In this document: piece by piece, positions 1 through 8,659 of the stretch
How the letters are laid out: the number at the start of each line of letters is the position of its first letter
Numbering within the stretch: the stretch's first letter is position 1
Assembly (NCBI GenBank): GCA_016213325.1
Contig: JACRAY010000017.1
Coordinates: 109,671-173,670, forward strand
Source of the DNA: Burkholderiales bacterium
Lineage (GTDB): Bacteria; Pseudomonadota; Gammaproteobacteria; Burkholderiales; Burkholderiaceae_C
Reading direction: 5' to 3'
DNA: 64,000 nucleotides
Notes under the pieces: model-generated
Seen by the model: only the letters and a program-made list of their open reading frames with translations
What the model was told of the DNA's origin: nothing
The model's database searches: none
Program-made: the position numbers and the translations under genes

Positions 1-215
1 GTGCCTTCCGACACCTTGTCACCGACCTTGACCTTCAACTCCTTCACCACGCCGCCGTGGCTGGAAGGAATTTCCATGGAAGCCTTGTCGCTTTCCACGG
101 TGACCAGCGATTGCTCGGGCTTGATCGTGTCGCCGGGCTTCACCAGCACTTCGATCACGGCCACTTCCTTGAAGTCCCCGATGTCGGGGACTTTCACTTC
201 CGTCAGGGAACTCAT
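1..215 (-). CDS. lpdA: Dihydrolipoyl dehydrogenase with N-terminal lipoyl domain (5' part only)
   Basis: Only the first 71 codons lie in the window; the gene continues beyond base 1. They encode one complete lipoyl domain, with the lipoylated lysine expected at K44 in the motif [10 protein letters not shown]. In Burkholderiales the E3 of pyruvate dehydrogenase often carries such a domain, and the position after aceE and aceF fits that. The E3 identity is inferred because the FAD and disulfide region is outside the window; a second lipoyl-bearing E2 would be the alternative. The ATG at 215 overlaps the stop of the upstream proteasome-like gene as ATGA, so translation is probably coupled. Confidence 0.8.
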   Translation of the reverse strand, partial: MSSLTEVKVPDIGDFKEVAVIEVLVKPGDTIKPEQSLVTVESDKASMEIPSSHGGVVKELKVKVGDKVSEG

Positions 216-802
216 TGTTTTTCTTTCGCCTTGATGGTGAAGATGTCGCAGGGCGTCGCCGAGTTGCGGTCGAACTCGCAGCCCGCGGCGATGCCGGCTT
301 CAGCCACTTCCTTCGCGGTCTTGGCCCTGGCGTACACGGCGTGCATGGCGCCCAGTGCAAAACTGCGCCCGGAGCCTATGCCCCAGAACTCCTTGAACTC
401 GAACACCTCGCGATAGCTGTACAGGCCGAAGATCCCGCTCGCGTTGGCGATCACCACGCTGAACTGGCTCGACTCGTACGGGTCGCTGTCTTCTTCCTTC
501 GTCTGCAGGAAGAAGTTGTCCTTCAGGTAGGGATGCAGCTTGGTGAAGGTGTCGAACACCTCGTCCTTGCCCGAGAGCTTCATGATCTCGCGCGGCATCG
601 AGCCCATGGCCTTGCGCAGCACCGGGAAATGCGCGACGGTGCCGGCCATGCCGATGTAGCTGGGCCCGTCGTCCGCCTCGACCTTGAAGATCTTGGTGTT
701 GTCCTCGAAGCGGTGGGCCAGCCGCGTGTCGCCGAAAGTCACCAAAGTATCCGCCGCAATGGCGATCTGGCCGGCTTTCCTGACGACGACGACAGTGGTC
801 AT
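212..802 (-). CDS. Proteasome-like Ntn-hydrolase (BPH, betaproteobacterial proteasome homologue)
   Basis: A 196-residue protein beginning MTTVVVVRK. Removal of Met would expose an N-terminal threonine, the nucleophile of HslV and proteasome beta subunits. The following [10 protein letters not shown] matches the beta-strand with the conserved Asp17 of that fold, and [15 protein letters not shown] matches the late GxGS segment. HslV itself is similar in length, but the acidic mid-region around residues 95-110 differs from it. The family known as BPH forms double rings in betaproteobacteria, and assignment to it is by recalled resemblance. The gene sits between aceF (23 bp upstream) and lpdA (ATGA overlap), inside the pyruvate dehydrogenase operon. 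No ATPase partner such as hslU is in the window. Confidence 0.8.
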   Translation of the reverse strand: MTTVVVVRKAGQIAIAADTLVTFGDTRLAHRFEDNTKIFKVEADDGPSYIGMAGTVAHFPVLRKAMGSMPREIMKLSGKDEVFDTFTKLHPYLKDNFFLQTKEEDSDPYESSQFSVVIANASGIFGLYSYREVFEFKEFWGIGSGRSFALGAMHAVYARAKTAKEVAEAGIAAGCEFDRNSATPCDIFTIKAKEKQ

Positions 803-825
803 GTGCTTCTGGTTGTTCGACAGCT

Positions 826-2478
826 TTACAGCAAGACGCGGCGGAAGTCCGCGAGGATCTGCCCGAGGTAGGCGTTGAACCGGGCGGCCGCTGCGCCATC
901 GATCACGCGATGGTCCCACGACAGGGACAGCGGCAGCATCAGCCTGGGCTGGAACTGCTTGCCGTCCCAGGCCGGTTCGGTCTGGCTCTTGCAGACGCCA
1001 AGGATAGCGACTTCCGGAGCGTTGATGATGGGCGTGAAGTAACGCCCGCCGATACCGCCGAGCGAAGAAATCGTGAAGCAGGCGCCCGACATGTCGGCAG
1101 GGCTCAACTTGCCGTCGCGCGCCTTCCTGGCCAGCTCGGCCATTTCCTGGCTGATCTGCAGCACGCCCTTCTTGTCGCAGTCCTTGATGACCGGCACGAC
1201 CAGGCCGTTGGGCGTGTCGGCTGCGAATGCTATGTGGTAATACTGCTTCAGGACGAGCTGGTCGCCGTCGAGCGAGCTGTTGAACTCGGGGAATTTCTTC
1301 AGCGCGGCCACGCAGGCCTTGATGAGGAAGGCGAGCATGGTGACCTTCACGCCGCTCTTCTCGTTTTCCTTGTTGGTCGAAACGCGGAACGCTTCGAGTT
1401 CGGTGATGTCCGCATCGTCGTGGTTGGTGACGTGCGGGATCATCACCCAGTTGCGGTGCAGGTTGGCGCCGCTGATCTTCTTGATGCGGCCGAGGTCCTT
1501 GCGCTCCACGGGGCCGAACTTCGCGAAGTCGACCTTGGGCCACGGGATCAGGCCCAGCGCCTCGCCGCCGCCGCCCGCAGGCGCCTTGGCGGCCGCAGCC
1601 TTCGTCTGCGCCGCGCCGCTCATCACCGCCTTGGTGAAGGACTGCACGTCTTCCTGCGTGATGCGGCCCTTGGGCCCGCTGCCCTTGACCTCTTCCAGCG
1701 GCACGCCGAGCTCGCGCGCGAACTTGCGCACCGAGGGCGACGCATGCGGCAGGTTGCCGGTGGGGGCCGAGGGCTCGTGCGCGGGCAACGCGGCCGTGGG
1801 CGGCTGGCGCTCCGGAGTCGCAGCAGTACTCCCTCCCCCTGAGGGGGAGGGCTGGGGTGGGGGGGATCCCATTGCGCCGGCAGGAGCGGGTGCGACAGCA
1901 ACTGCTCCTTCTACGATCGCCACCAGGTCGCCGAGGTTGACCTTGTCACCGACCTTGACCTTGAGCTCTTTCACCACACCGGCGGCCGAGGAGGGAATCT
2001 CCATCGAGGCCTTGTCCGACTCGACGGTGATCAGCGACTGCTCGACCTTGACCGTATCGCCGGGCTTGACCAGTACTTCGATGACGGCGACGTCCTTGAA
2101 GTCGCCGATGTCGGGCACGCGCACTTCGATCGGACCGGCAGCAGCGGCCGGCGCGGCCGCGGGTGCCGGTGCCGGTGCCGCCGCAACGGGTGCGGGCGCA
2201 GCGGCTGCAGCTGCCGCAGCCGGTGCCGGAGCGCTCGCTTCGCTCGTTTCCAGCACGGCGATCAGCGAACCTTCTGAGACGTTGTCCCCGATCTTCACCT
2301 TCAGCTCCTTCAGCACCCCGCCGTGGCTCGACGGAATCTCCATCGAGGCCTTGTCGCTCTCCACCGTCAGCAGCGACTGCTCGGGCTTGATGGTGTCGCC
2401 GGGTTTCGCCAGCAGTTCGATGACCGCGACTTCCTTGAAGTCCCCGATGTCGGGGACCTTCACTTCAACGATTGCCAT
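826..2478 (-). CDS. aceF: Pyruvate dehydrogenase E2, dihydrolipoamide acetyltransferase
   Basis: A 550-residue E2 that transfers acetyl groups from E1 to CoA in the cytoplasmic pyruvate dehydrogenase complex. Two lipoyl domains are visible (residues 2-76 with K43, and 117-190 with K156), joined by an Ala/Pro linker (82-115). A peripheral-subunit-binding domain lies at about 246-283 and the catalytic domain at about 320-550, with the signature H523-R-V-I-D527-G. Residues 203-216, in the second linker, are encoded by a GC-rich palindrome that looks like an inserted REP-type repeat. A GAGGAG ribosome binding site precedes the ATG. It follows aceE by 27 bp and is co-oriented with BPH and lpdA. 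Confidence 0.97.
   Translation of the reverse strand: MAIVEVKVPDIGDFKEVAVIELLAKPGDTIKPEQSLLTVESDKASMEIPSSHGGVLKELKVKIGDNVSEGSLIAVLETSEASAPAPAAAAAAAAPAPVAAAPAPAPAAAPAAAAGPIEVRVPDIGDFKDVAVIEVLVKPGDTVKVEQSLITVESDKASMEIPSSAAGVVKELKVKVGDKVNLGDLVAIVEGAVAVAPAPAGAMGSPPPQPSPSGGGSTAATPERQPPTAALPAHEPSAPTGNLPHASPSVRKFARELGVPLEEVKGSGPKGRITQEDVQSFTKAVMSGAAQTKAAAAKAPAGGGGEALGLIPWPKVDFAKFGPVERKDLGRIKKISGANLHRNWVMIPHVTNHDDADITELEAFRVSTNKENEKSGVKVTMLAFLIKACVAALKKFPEFNSSLDGDQLVLKQYYHIAFAADTPNGLVVPVIKDCDKKGVLQISQEMAELARKARDGKLSPADMSGACFTISSLGGIGGRYFTPIINAPEVAILGVCKSQTEPAWDGKQFQPRLMLPLSLSWDHRVIDGAAAARFNAYLGQILADFRRVLL
1831..1872. repeat. REP-like palindrome read in frame inside aceF
   Basis: A C-tract/G-tract palindrome with 9-bp perfect arms at 1831-1839 and 1843-1851 and a TGA loop, followed by a G-rich tail. 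It codes for AceF residues 203-216, in the flexible linker before the E1/E3-binding domain. Similar C/G-rich palindromes are scattered through Burkholderiales genomes (recalled, not searched). Confidence 0.7.
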
Positions 2479-2505
2479 GTTGTTGTTCTCCTCGTGGCGG
2501 CCGCG

Positions 2506-5211
2506 TCAGGCGTGGAGCGGGTTGATCTTGTCGGCCTTGATCCCGTACTTCCTGATGGCGTCGGCCACCTTGGCCGCCGGCACCACGCCGTCGTCGGCCA
2601 GCGACTTGAGCGCCGCAACCACGACGTAGTGGCGGTTCACCTCGAAGTGCTCGCGCAGCTTGCTGCGGAAGTCGCTGCGGCCGAAGCCGTCGGTGCCCAG
2701 CACGCGGTAGGTGCGGCCCTTGGGCATGAAGGGGCGGATCTGCTCGGCATACGCCTTCATGTAGTCGGTCGACGCCACTACCGGGCCGTCGTGCTTGCCC
2801 AGCTGCTGCGCCACGAACGGCACGCGCGGCGTCTCGGTCGGGTGCAGCAGGTTCCAGCGGTCGCAGTCCTGGCCGTCGCGCGTGAGCTCGTTGAAGCTCG
2901 GGCAGCTCCACACGTCGGCCGACACGCCCCAGTCCTTCTGCAGCAGGTCCTGCGCCGCGATCGACTCGCGCAGGATGGTGCCGCTGCCCAGCAGTTGCAC
3001 GCGCACCTTGCCCGCCGCTCCCGGCTTGCACAGGTACATGCCCTTCACGATCTGCTCCTCGGTGCCGGGCTGCAGGCCGGGCATCGGGTAGTTCTCGTTC
3101 AGCAGCGTGATGTAGTAGAAGACGTTCTCCTGCCGCTCCACCATGCGCTTCAGGCCGTCGTGCATGATCACCGCCACTTCGTGCGCGAAGGTCGGGTCGT
3201 AGCTCACGCAGTTGGGGATGGTGCCGGCCAGGATGTGGCTGTGGCCGTCTTCGTGCTGCAGGCCTTCGCCGTTCAGCGTGGTGCGCCCCGACGTGCCGCC
3301 CAGCAGGAAGCCGCGCGCCTGCATGTCGCCCGCCGCCCAGCACAGGTCGCCCACGCGCTGCAGCCCGAACATCGAGTAGTAGATGTAGAACGGGATCATG
3401 ATGCGGTTGCTGGTCGAGTACGACGTCGCCGCCGCTATCCAGCTGGCCATGCCGCCCGCCTCGTTGATGCCTTCCTGCAGGATCTGGCCGTCCTTTTCTT
3501 CCTTGTAGTAGGACACCTGGTCGCGGTCCTGCGGGGTGTAGTTCTGGCCCGCCGGGTTGTAGATGCCGATCTGGCGGAACAGGCCCTCCATGCCGAAGGT
3601 GCGTGCCTCGTCCACCAGGATAGGCACCGTGCGGGGGCCGAGCCCCTTGTCGCGCAGCAGCGCGGTGAGGAAGCGCACGTAGGCCTGCGTGGTGCTGATC
3701 TCGCGGCCCTCGGCCGTCGGGTCGGTCACGGCCTTGAAGGCGTCGAGCGCCGGCACCTTGAGCTGCTCGTCGGCCTTGGCACGGCGCTTGGGCAGGTAGC
3801 CGCCCAGCGCCTGGCGGCGCTCGTGCAGGTACTTCATCTCCGGCGTGTGCTCTTCGGGCTTGTAGAACGGGATCTCGGCCAGCTTCTCGTCCGGGATCGG
3901 GATGTTGAAGCGATCGCGGAAAGCGCGGATGTCGTCGTCGCCCAGCTTCTTGGCCTGGTGGGCGATGTTCTTGCCCTCGCCGGCCTTGCCCATGCCGAAG
4001 CCCTTCACGGTCTTGATCAGCAGCACCGTCGGCTGGCCCTTGTGGTTGACGGCCTGGTGGTAGGCCGCGTAGACCTTCTGCGGGTCGTGGCCGCCGCGGT
4101 TCAGGCGCCAGATGTCGTCGTCGCTCATCTTCGCGACCATCTCCAGCGCCTTCGGGTGGCGGCCGAAGAAGTTCTTGCGCACGAAGGCGCCGTCATTGGC
4201 CTTCATGGCCTGGTAGTCGCCGTCCAGCGTCTCCATCATGATCTTGCGCAGGATACCGTCCTTGTCGCGCGCGAGCAGAGGGTCCCAGTAGCTGCCCCAG
4301 ACCAGCTTGATCACGTTCCAGCCGGCGCCGCGGAACTCGCCTTCGAGCTCCTGGATGATCTTGCCGTTGCCGCGCACCGGGCCGTCCAGGCGCTGCAGGT
4401 TGCAGTTGACGACGAAGATCAGGTTGTCGAGCTTCTCGCGCGCCGCCACGCCGATGGCGCCCAGCGATTCCACTTCGTCCATCTCGCCGTCGCCCAGGAA
4501 GGCCCACACCTTGCGGTTCTCGGTATTGGCGATGCCGCGGGCGTGCAGGTACTTCAGGAAGCGCGCCTGGTAGATCGCCATCAGCGGGCCGAGGCCCATC
4601 GACACGGTGGGGAACTGCCAGAACTCGGGCATCAGCTTGGGGTGCGGATAGGACGACAGGCCCTTGCCGTCGACTTCCTGGCGGAAGTTCAGCAGCTGTT
4701 CCTCGCTGATGCGGCCTTCGAGGTAAGCGCGGGCGTAGATGCCGGGCGCGCTGTGGCCCTGGATGTACAGGCAGTCGCCGCCGTGGTTTTCGCTCTCGGC
4801 ATGCCAGAAGTGGTTGAAGCCGGCACCGAACATGTTGGCGAGCGAGGCGAACGAGCTGATGTGGCCGCCGAGGTCACCGCCGTCCTCGGGGTGCAGGCGG
4901 TTGGCCTTGACCACCATGGCCATCGCGTTCCAGCGCATGTAGGCGCGCAGGCGCTCCTCGATCTCGAGGTTGCCCGGGCAGCGCTCTTCGGCGTTCGGCT
5001 CGATGGTGTTCACGTAGCCCGTGGTGGCCGAGAAAGGCATGTCGATACCCTCCTGGCGCGCCTGTTCGAGCAACTGCTCCAGCAGGAAGTGGGCGCGCTC
5101 CTTGCCCTCGGAGCCGACCACGGCGGACAGGGCGTCCAGCCACTCGCGGGTTTCCTGGGCATCGGCGTCGTTGGCGGCGGCGCCGTACAGGTTGTCAGGC
5201 TGTGCAGACAT
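2506..5211 (-). CDS. aceE: Pyruvate dehydrogenase E1 component (homodimeric type)
   Basis: A 901-residue homodimeric-type E1 that decarboxylates pyruvate with thiamine diphosphate and acetylates the lipoyl groups of AceF. The length equals that of the AceE family. The TPP/Mg motif GDGEMDE begins near residue 240. The start is the ATG at 5211, preceded by an AGAGGAG ribosome binding site. It is the first gene of the minus-strand operon aceE-aceF-BPH-lpdA. The 158-bp gap to the divergent sensor kinase must hold its promoter, but no strong -35/-10 pair or clear regulator box could be picked there by eye. Confidence 0.97.
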   Translation of the reverse strand: MSAQPDNLYGAAANDADAQETREWLDALSAVVGSEGKERAHFLLEQLLEQARQEGIDMPFSATTGYVNTIEPNAEERCPGNLEIEERLRAYMRWNAMAMVVKANRLHPEDGGDLGGHISSFASLANMFGAGFNHFWHAESENHGGDCLYIQGHSAPGIYARAYLEGRISEEQLLNFRQEVDGKGLSSYPHPKLMPEFWQFPTVSMGLGPLMAIYQARFLKYLHARGIANTENRKVWAFLGDGEMDEVESLGAIGVAAREKLDNLIFVVNCNLQRLDGPVRGNGKIIQELEGEFRGAGWNVIKLVWGSYWDPLLARDKDGILRKIMMETLDGDYQAMKANDGAFVRKNFFGRHPKALEMVAKMSDDDIWRLNRGGHDPQKVYAAYHQAVNHKGQPTVLLIKTVKGFGMGKAGEGKNIAHQAKKLGDDDIRAFRDRFNIPIPDEKLAEIPFYKPEEHTPEMKYLHERRQALGGYLPKRRAKADEQLKVPALDAFKAVTDPTAEGREISTTQAYVRFLTALLRDKGLGPRTVPILVDEARTFGMEGLFRQIGIYNPAGQNYTPQDRDQVSYYKEEKDGQILQEGINEAGGMASWIAAATSYSTSNRIMIPFYIYYSMFGLQRVGDLCWAAGDMQARGFLLGGTSGRTTLNGEGLQHEDGHSHILAGTIPNCVSYDPTFAHEVAVIMHDGLKRMVERQENVFYYITLLNENYPMPGLQPGTEEQIVKGMYLCKPGAAGKVRVQLLGSGTILRESIAAQDLLQKDWGVSADVWSCPSFNELTRDGQDCDRWNLLHPTETPRVPFVAQQLGKHDGPVVASTDYMKAYAEQIRPFMPKGRTYRVLGTDGFGRSDFRSKLREHFEVNRHYVVVAALKSLADDGVVPAAKVADAIRKYGIKADKINPLHA

Positions 5212-5369
5212 GTGGCTTGTCTCCTCTTGTGCGGGGTGAATTTAGTACGTCACGGCTTACGGTGGCGGGAGTGTCGCATAACTTTTCCCACATTTCAAAT
5301 GGTGCCTGTCGTTTTCATAATGTGGATATTACGTAGCCCCGGCCCCTCCGCGGGCTACACTTGCAGCCA

Positions 5370-7898
5370 ATGCACGACCCCCATCCTGCTCCCGAAATCC
5401 CGGAAGCGGCCGCGCCCGCGTGGTGGCGGCTCTGGTGGCGCCGCCAGCCCCCTACCCGGCAGGACCGCTTTGCCATGCTGGCACCGCTGGCGGCGGTGAT
5501 GCTGTTCCTGGCCGCCATCGTTTCAGCCTTCTGGTACTTGCGCATCGAGGAAATGGACCGCGAGCAGGAAGCGGTCAAGCGCGACGTCGAGTACGCCCAG
5601 CAACGCCTGCGGCTGCGCCTGCTGGAACGGCAGGAGCAGCTGATGCGGATCGCACGCGACATTTCCAACAAGGAGGTCGACGGCGACGAGTTCGTGGTGC
5701 GCGCCGAATCCATGGTGGTCCAGTATCCCGAGCTTCAGGTCCTCACGTGGATCGACGAGCGGCGCCGCGTGAAGGCCAGCTATGCCGCGCCCAGCGTGCC
5801 GGGCAACCAGCTGCGGGTGGCCGGCGTGGTGCTGCGCCCGGGCGAGACCGAGAGCATGTACGGCCTGGCGCGCGACCTGCAGCAGCCCGTGTATTCGCAG
5901 CCGGCAGCCAGCGACGGCAGCGGCCTGCTGCAGCTGCACGTGCCGCTGGCCGACCAGGGCCGCTTCGGCGGCGTGATCCTGGGCGAATACTCGATCGACG
6001 GCCTGCTGCGCTTCGGCGTGCCGTCGGAGGTCTCGGCCAAGTACGCCGTCTCGCTGATGGACGGCAAGGGCCGCCTGCTCGCCGGCGCGTCGCTGCCCAC
6101 GCGCAACCCGGCAACCCACCTCCTGCCGTTCACGTCGCAGCCCAACGAATACGAAGTGCCGGTCTCCCCCGTGGGCAACGGCCTGATCCTGCGCGCGCAG
6201 GCCTACCGCACCTCGCTCGGCGTCATCGGCAGCGCGGTGTTCTGGCTCGTCATCGTCCTGTCCGCCATGACGGCCTGGATGCTCATCGCCAACTGGCGCC
6301 ACACGCGCCGGCGCGTGCAGGCGCAGCAGGCGCTGGTGGCCGAAACCAATTTCCGCCGGGCCATGGAGAACTCCATGCTGACCGGCATGCGCGCGCTGGA
6401 CATGCAGGGCCGCATCAGCTACGTGAACGCGGCCTTCTGCCAGATGACCGGCTGGAGCGAGCCCGAGCTGGTGGGCCGCACACCACCCTTCCCCTACTGG
6501 CCCGAGGAAGACCGCGAGACACTCGCCGCGCGGCTGGACGACGAGATCCACGGGCGCACGCAGCCCGGCGGCATCCAGGTGCGCGTGAAACGCCGCGACG
6601 GCACGCTCTTCGATGCGCGCCTGTACGTGTCGCCGCTGGTCGACGCCAAGGGCCACCAGACCGGCTGGATGACGTCGATGACGGACATCACCGAGCCCAA
6701 CCGCATCCGCGAGCAGTTGCAAGCATCGCACGAGCGTTTCACGACCGTGCTGGAGGCGCTGGACGCGTCGGTGTCGGTCGCGCCGCTGGGCAGCGAGGAG
6801 CTGCTGTTCGCCAACAAGCTGTACCGCCTGTGGTTCGGCGGGCAGGCGGCGGGGCACCTGCAGATGGTGGCGCAGGCCGGCGTGCCCGAGCAGCCGCGCA
6901 ACGACGAGCACCTGGACGACGTGGACTCCTTCGTGGGGCTGCCCACCGGTTCGCTGACCACTGCGCATTCGGAGCACGCCGAGATCTTCGTCAACGAACT
7001 GGGCAAGTGGCTGGAAGTGCGCTCGCGCTACCTCAACTGGGTGGACGGCCGGCTCGCGCAGATGGTGATCGCCACCGACATCAGTGCGCGCCGCCACGCC
7101 GAGGAGCAGTCGGCCGCGCAGGCCGAGCGCGCCCACTCGGCCAGCCGCCTGGTGACCATGGGCGAGATGGCGTCGAGCGTGGCGCATGAACTGAACCAGC
7201 CGCTGACCGCCATCAGCAACTACTGCAACGGCCTCGTCTCGCGCATCCGCAGCAAGCAGATCAGCGAAGAGGACATGCTGGCCGCACTGGACAAGACGGC
7301 GCGGCAGGCGGCCCGCGCCGGGCAGATCATCCAGCGCATCCGGTCCTTCGTGAAACGCAGCGAGCCCAACCGCACGCTGTCGGAAGTGAACGTGATGGTG
7401 ACCGAGGCGGTGGAACTGGCAGAGATCGAGCTGCGCCGCCGCAACGTGCGCCTGTCGCACTACGTCGCCGCCCGCCTGCCCAAGCTGCTGGTCGACCCGA
7501 TCCTGATCGAGCAGGTGCTGGTCAACCTGCTGAAGAACGCGGCCGAGTCCATCGAGCATGCGAAGCGGCCCGCGGCACGGCGCAGCGTGGAGCTGCGCGT
7601 CATCCCGAAGCAGGTCGACGAGCAGCCGGTGGTGGAGTTCTCGGTGCTCGACACCGGTGCCGGCCTGGCGCCCGAAGTGATGGACCGTCTGTATGAAGCG
7701 TTCTTCTCCACCAAGGCCGAAGGCATGGGCATCGGCCTGAACCTGTGCCGCACCATCGTGGAGTCGCACCAGGGCAGGATGCAGGCGGAGAACATCTACA
7801 ATGGCACCGATGTCGCCGGCTGCCGTTTCTCCTTCTGGATTCCTGTCTCCGGCGCTATCAATGTAGTAGCAGGGCACAACACCGGGGTGACAGTATGA
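5370..7898 (+). CDS. PAS-domain sensor histidine kinase (FixL-type family)
   Basis: An 842-residue membrane sensor kinase. A first membrane segment near residues 35-55 is followed by a long extracytoplasmic sensing region and a second segment near 290-315. Two PAS domains come next. The phosphoacceptor is H606 in VAHELNQPL, and the HATPase domain ends the protein (VNLLKNAAES and DTGAGL boxes). The ATG at 5370 is preferred over an in-frame TTG nine bases upstream. The stop overlaps the response regulator start as ATGA, so the two form a coupled pair. The ligand is unknown. Being divergent from the pyruvate dehydrogenase operon suggests, but does not show, a role in carbon metabolism. Confidence 0.9.
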   Translation: MHDPHPAPEIPEAAAPAWWRLWWRRQPPTRQDRFAMLAPLAAVMLFLAAIVSAFWYLRIEEMDREQEAVKRDVEYAQQRLRLRLLERQEQLMRIARDISNKEVDGDEFVVRAESMVVQYPELQVLTWIDERRRVKASYAAPSVPGNQLRVAGVVLRPGETESMYGLARDLQQPVYSQPAASDGSGLLQLHVPLADQGRFGGVILGEYSIDGLLRFGVPSEVSAKYAVSLMDGKGRLLAGASLPTRNPATHLLPFTSQPNEYEVPVSPVGNGLILRAQAYRTSLGVIGSAVFWLVIVLSAMTAWMLIANWRHTRRRVQAQQALVAETNFRRAMENSMLTGMRALDMQGRISYVNAAFCQMTGWSEPELVGRTPPFPYWPEEDRETLAARLDDEIHGRTQPGGIQVRVKRRDGTLFDARLYVSPLVDAKGHQTGWMTSMTDITEPNRIREQLQASHERFTTVLEALDASVSVAPLGSEELLFANKLYRLWFGGQAAGHLQMVAQAGVPEQPRNDEHLDDVDSFVGLPTGSLTTAHSEHAEIFVNELGKWLEVRSRYLNWVDGRLAQMVIATDISARRHAEEQSAAQAERAHSASRLVTMGEMASSVAHELNQPLTAISNYCNGLVSRIRSKQISEEDMLAALDKTARQAARAGQIIQRIRSFVKRSEPNRTLSEVNVMVTEAVELAEIELRRRNVRLSHYVAARLPKLLVDPILIEQVLVNLLKNAAESIEHAKRPAARRSVELRVIPKQVDEQPVVEFSVLDTGAGLAPEVMDRLYEAFFSTKAEGMGIGLNLCRTIVESHQGRMQAENIYNGTDVAGCRFSFWIPVSGAINVVAGHNTGVTV

Positions 7899-8521
7899 GT
7901 TTGATTCCCAAGAAGGGCACCGTTTACGTCGTCGACGACGACGAGGCGGTGCGCGATTCGCTGCAGTGGCTGCTGGAAGGCAAGGACTACCGGGTGCGCT
8001 GCTTCGACTCCGCCGAATCCTTCCTGGCCCGCTACGACCCGCGCGAGGTCGCCTGCCTGATCGTCGACATCCGCATGGCCGGCATGACCGGCCTGGAGCT
8101 GCAGGACCGGCTGGTGGAGCGCAAGTCGCCGCTGCCCATCGTGTTCATCACCGGCCACGGCGACGTGCCGATGGCGGTGAACACCATGAAGAAGGGCGCC
8201 ATGGATTTCATCCAGAAGCCCTTCAAGGAAGACGAGCTGGTGAGCCTGGTCGAGCGCATGCTGGAGCGGGCCAAGGACACGTTTGCCGAGTTCCAGAGCG
8301 CGGCGAGCCGCGACGCGCTGCTGTCCAAGCTGACCTCGCGCGAGGCGCAGGTGCTCGAACGCATCGTGGCCGGCCGCCTGAACAAGCAGATCGCCGACGA
8401 CCTGGGCATCAGCATCAAGACGGTGGAAGCGCATCGCGCCAACATCATGGAGAAGCTGAACGCGAACACCGTAGCCGACCTGCTGAAGATCGCTTTGGGG
8501 CAGACGCCGCCGAAGCCCTGA
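7895..8521 (+). CDS. FixJ/LuxR-type response regulator
   Basis: A 208-residue response regulator paired with the sensor kinase just upstream. The receiver domain (about 8-125) has the acidic VDDDEA pocket, the phosphorylated aspartate D58 in LIVDIRM and the conserved lysine in IQKPF. A C-terminal LuxR/FixJ helix-turn-helix carries TSREAQVLERIVAGRLNKQI and the recognition region IKTVEAHRANIMEKL. It should act as a transcription factor. No target site was recognised, though the divergent aceE promoter is an obvious candidate. Confidence 0.93.
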   Translation: MSLIPKKGTVYVVDDDEAVRDSLQWLLEGKDYRVRCFDSAESFLARYDPREVACLIVDIRMAGMTGLELQDRLVERKSPLPIVFITGHGDVPMAVNTMKKGAMDFIQKPFKEDELVSLVERMLERAKDTFAEFQSAASRDALLSKLTSREAQVLERIVAGRLNKQIADDLGISIKTVEAHRANIMEKLNANTVADLLKIALGQTPPKP

Positions 8522-8540
8522 GTCCCCTGAATACCAATAT

Positions 8541-8639
8541 CGGACGCAAAGGACGCAAAGATTGCGCAAAGGACGCAAAAGAAGACCTTGAAGGAATTCT
8601 TTTGCGTCCTTTGCGTAACCTTTGCGTCCTTTGCGTCCG
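8541..8639. repeat. Inverted array of 9-bp units (GACGCAAAG type)
   Basis: Intergenic element between the response regulator and folD. The left arm (8541-8580) repeats the unit GGACGCAAA, and the right arm (8600-8639) repeats its complement TTTGCGTCC. The two arms pair almost perfectly around a roughly 19-nt centre. Two related elements with unit GACGCAGAA lie at 34816-34910 and 38104-38223. The transcript could form one long hairpin that stops or processes RNA from the two-component operon. Confidence 0.85.
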
Positions 8640-8659
8640 GCTGTTGAATTGATTCCCAT

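Noticed and set aside
2323..5499. A plus-strand open frame of about 1,050 codons opposite aceF/aceE
   Set aside because: It is the high-GC shadow of the minus-strand genes: Arg/Val/His/Ala-rich, no recognisable domain, and it runs through two clear genes with all their motifs. Similar long antisense frames at 5523-7877, 7796-11566, 35069-36925, 37973-40312, 46087-48066, 52251-54467 and 54187-57078 were rejected for the same reason.
8541..8639. CRISPR-like appearance of the 9-bp repeated units here and at 34816-34910 and 38104-38223
   Set aside because: Units are only 9 bp, directly abutting, with no unique spacers, and the arrays are inverted about a centre. No cas gene is present.
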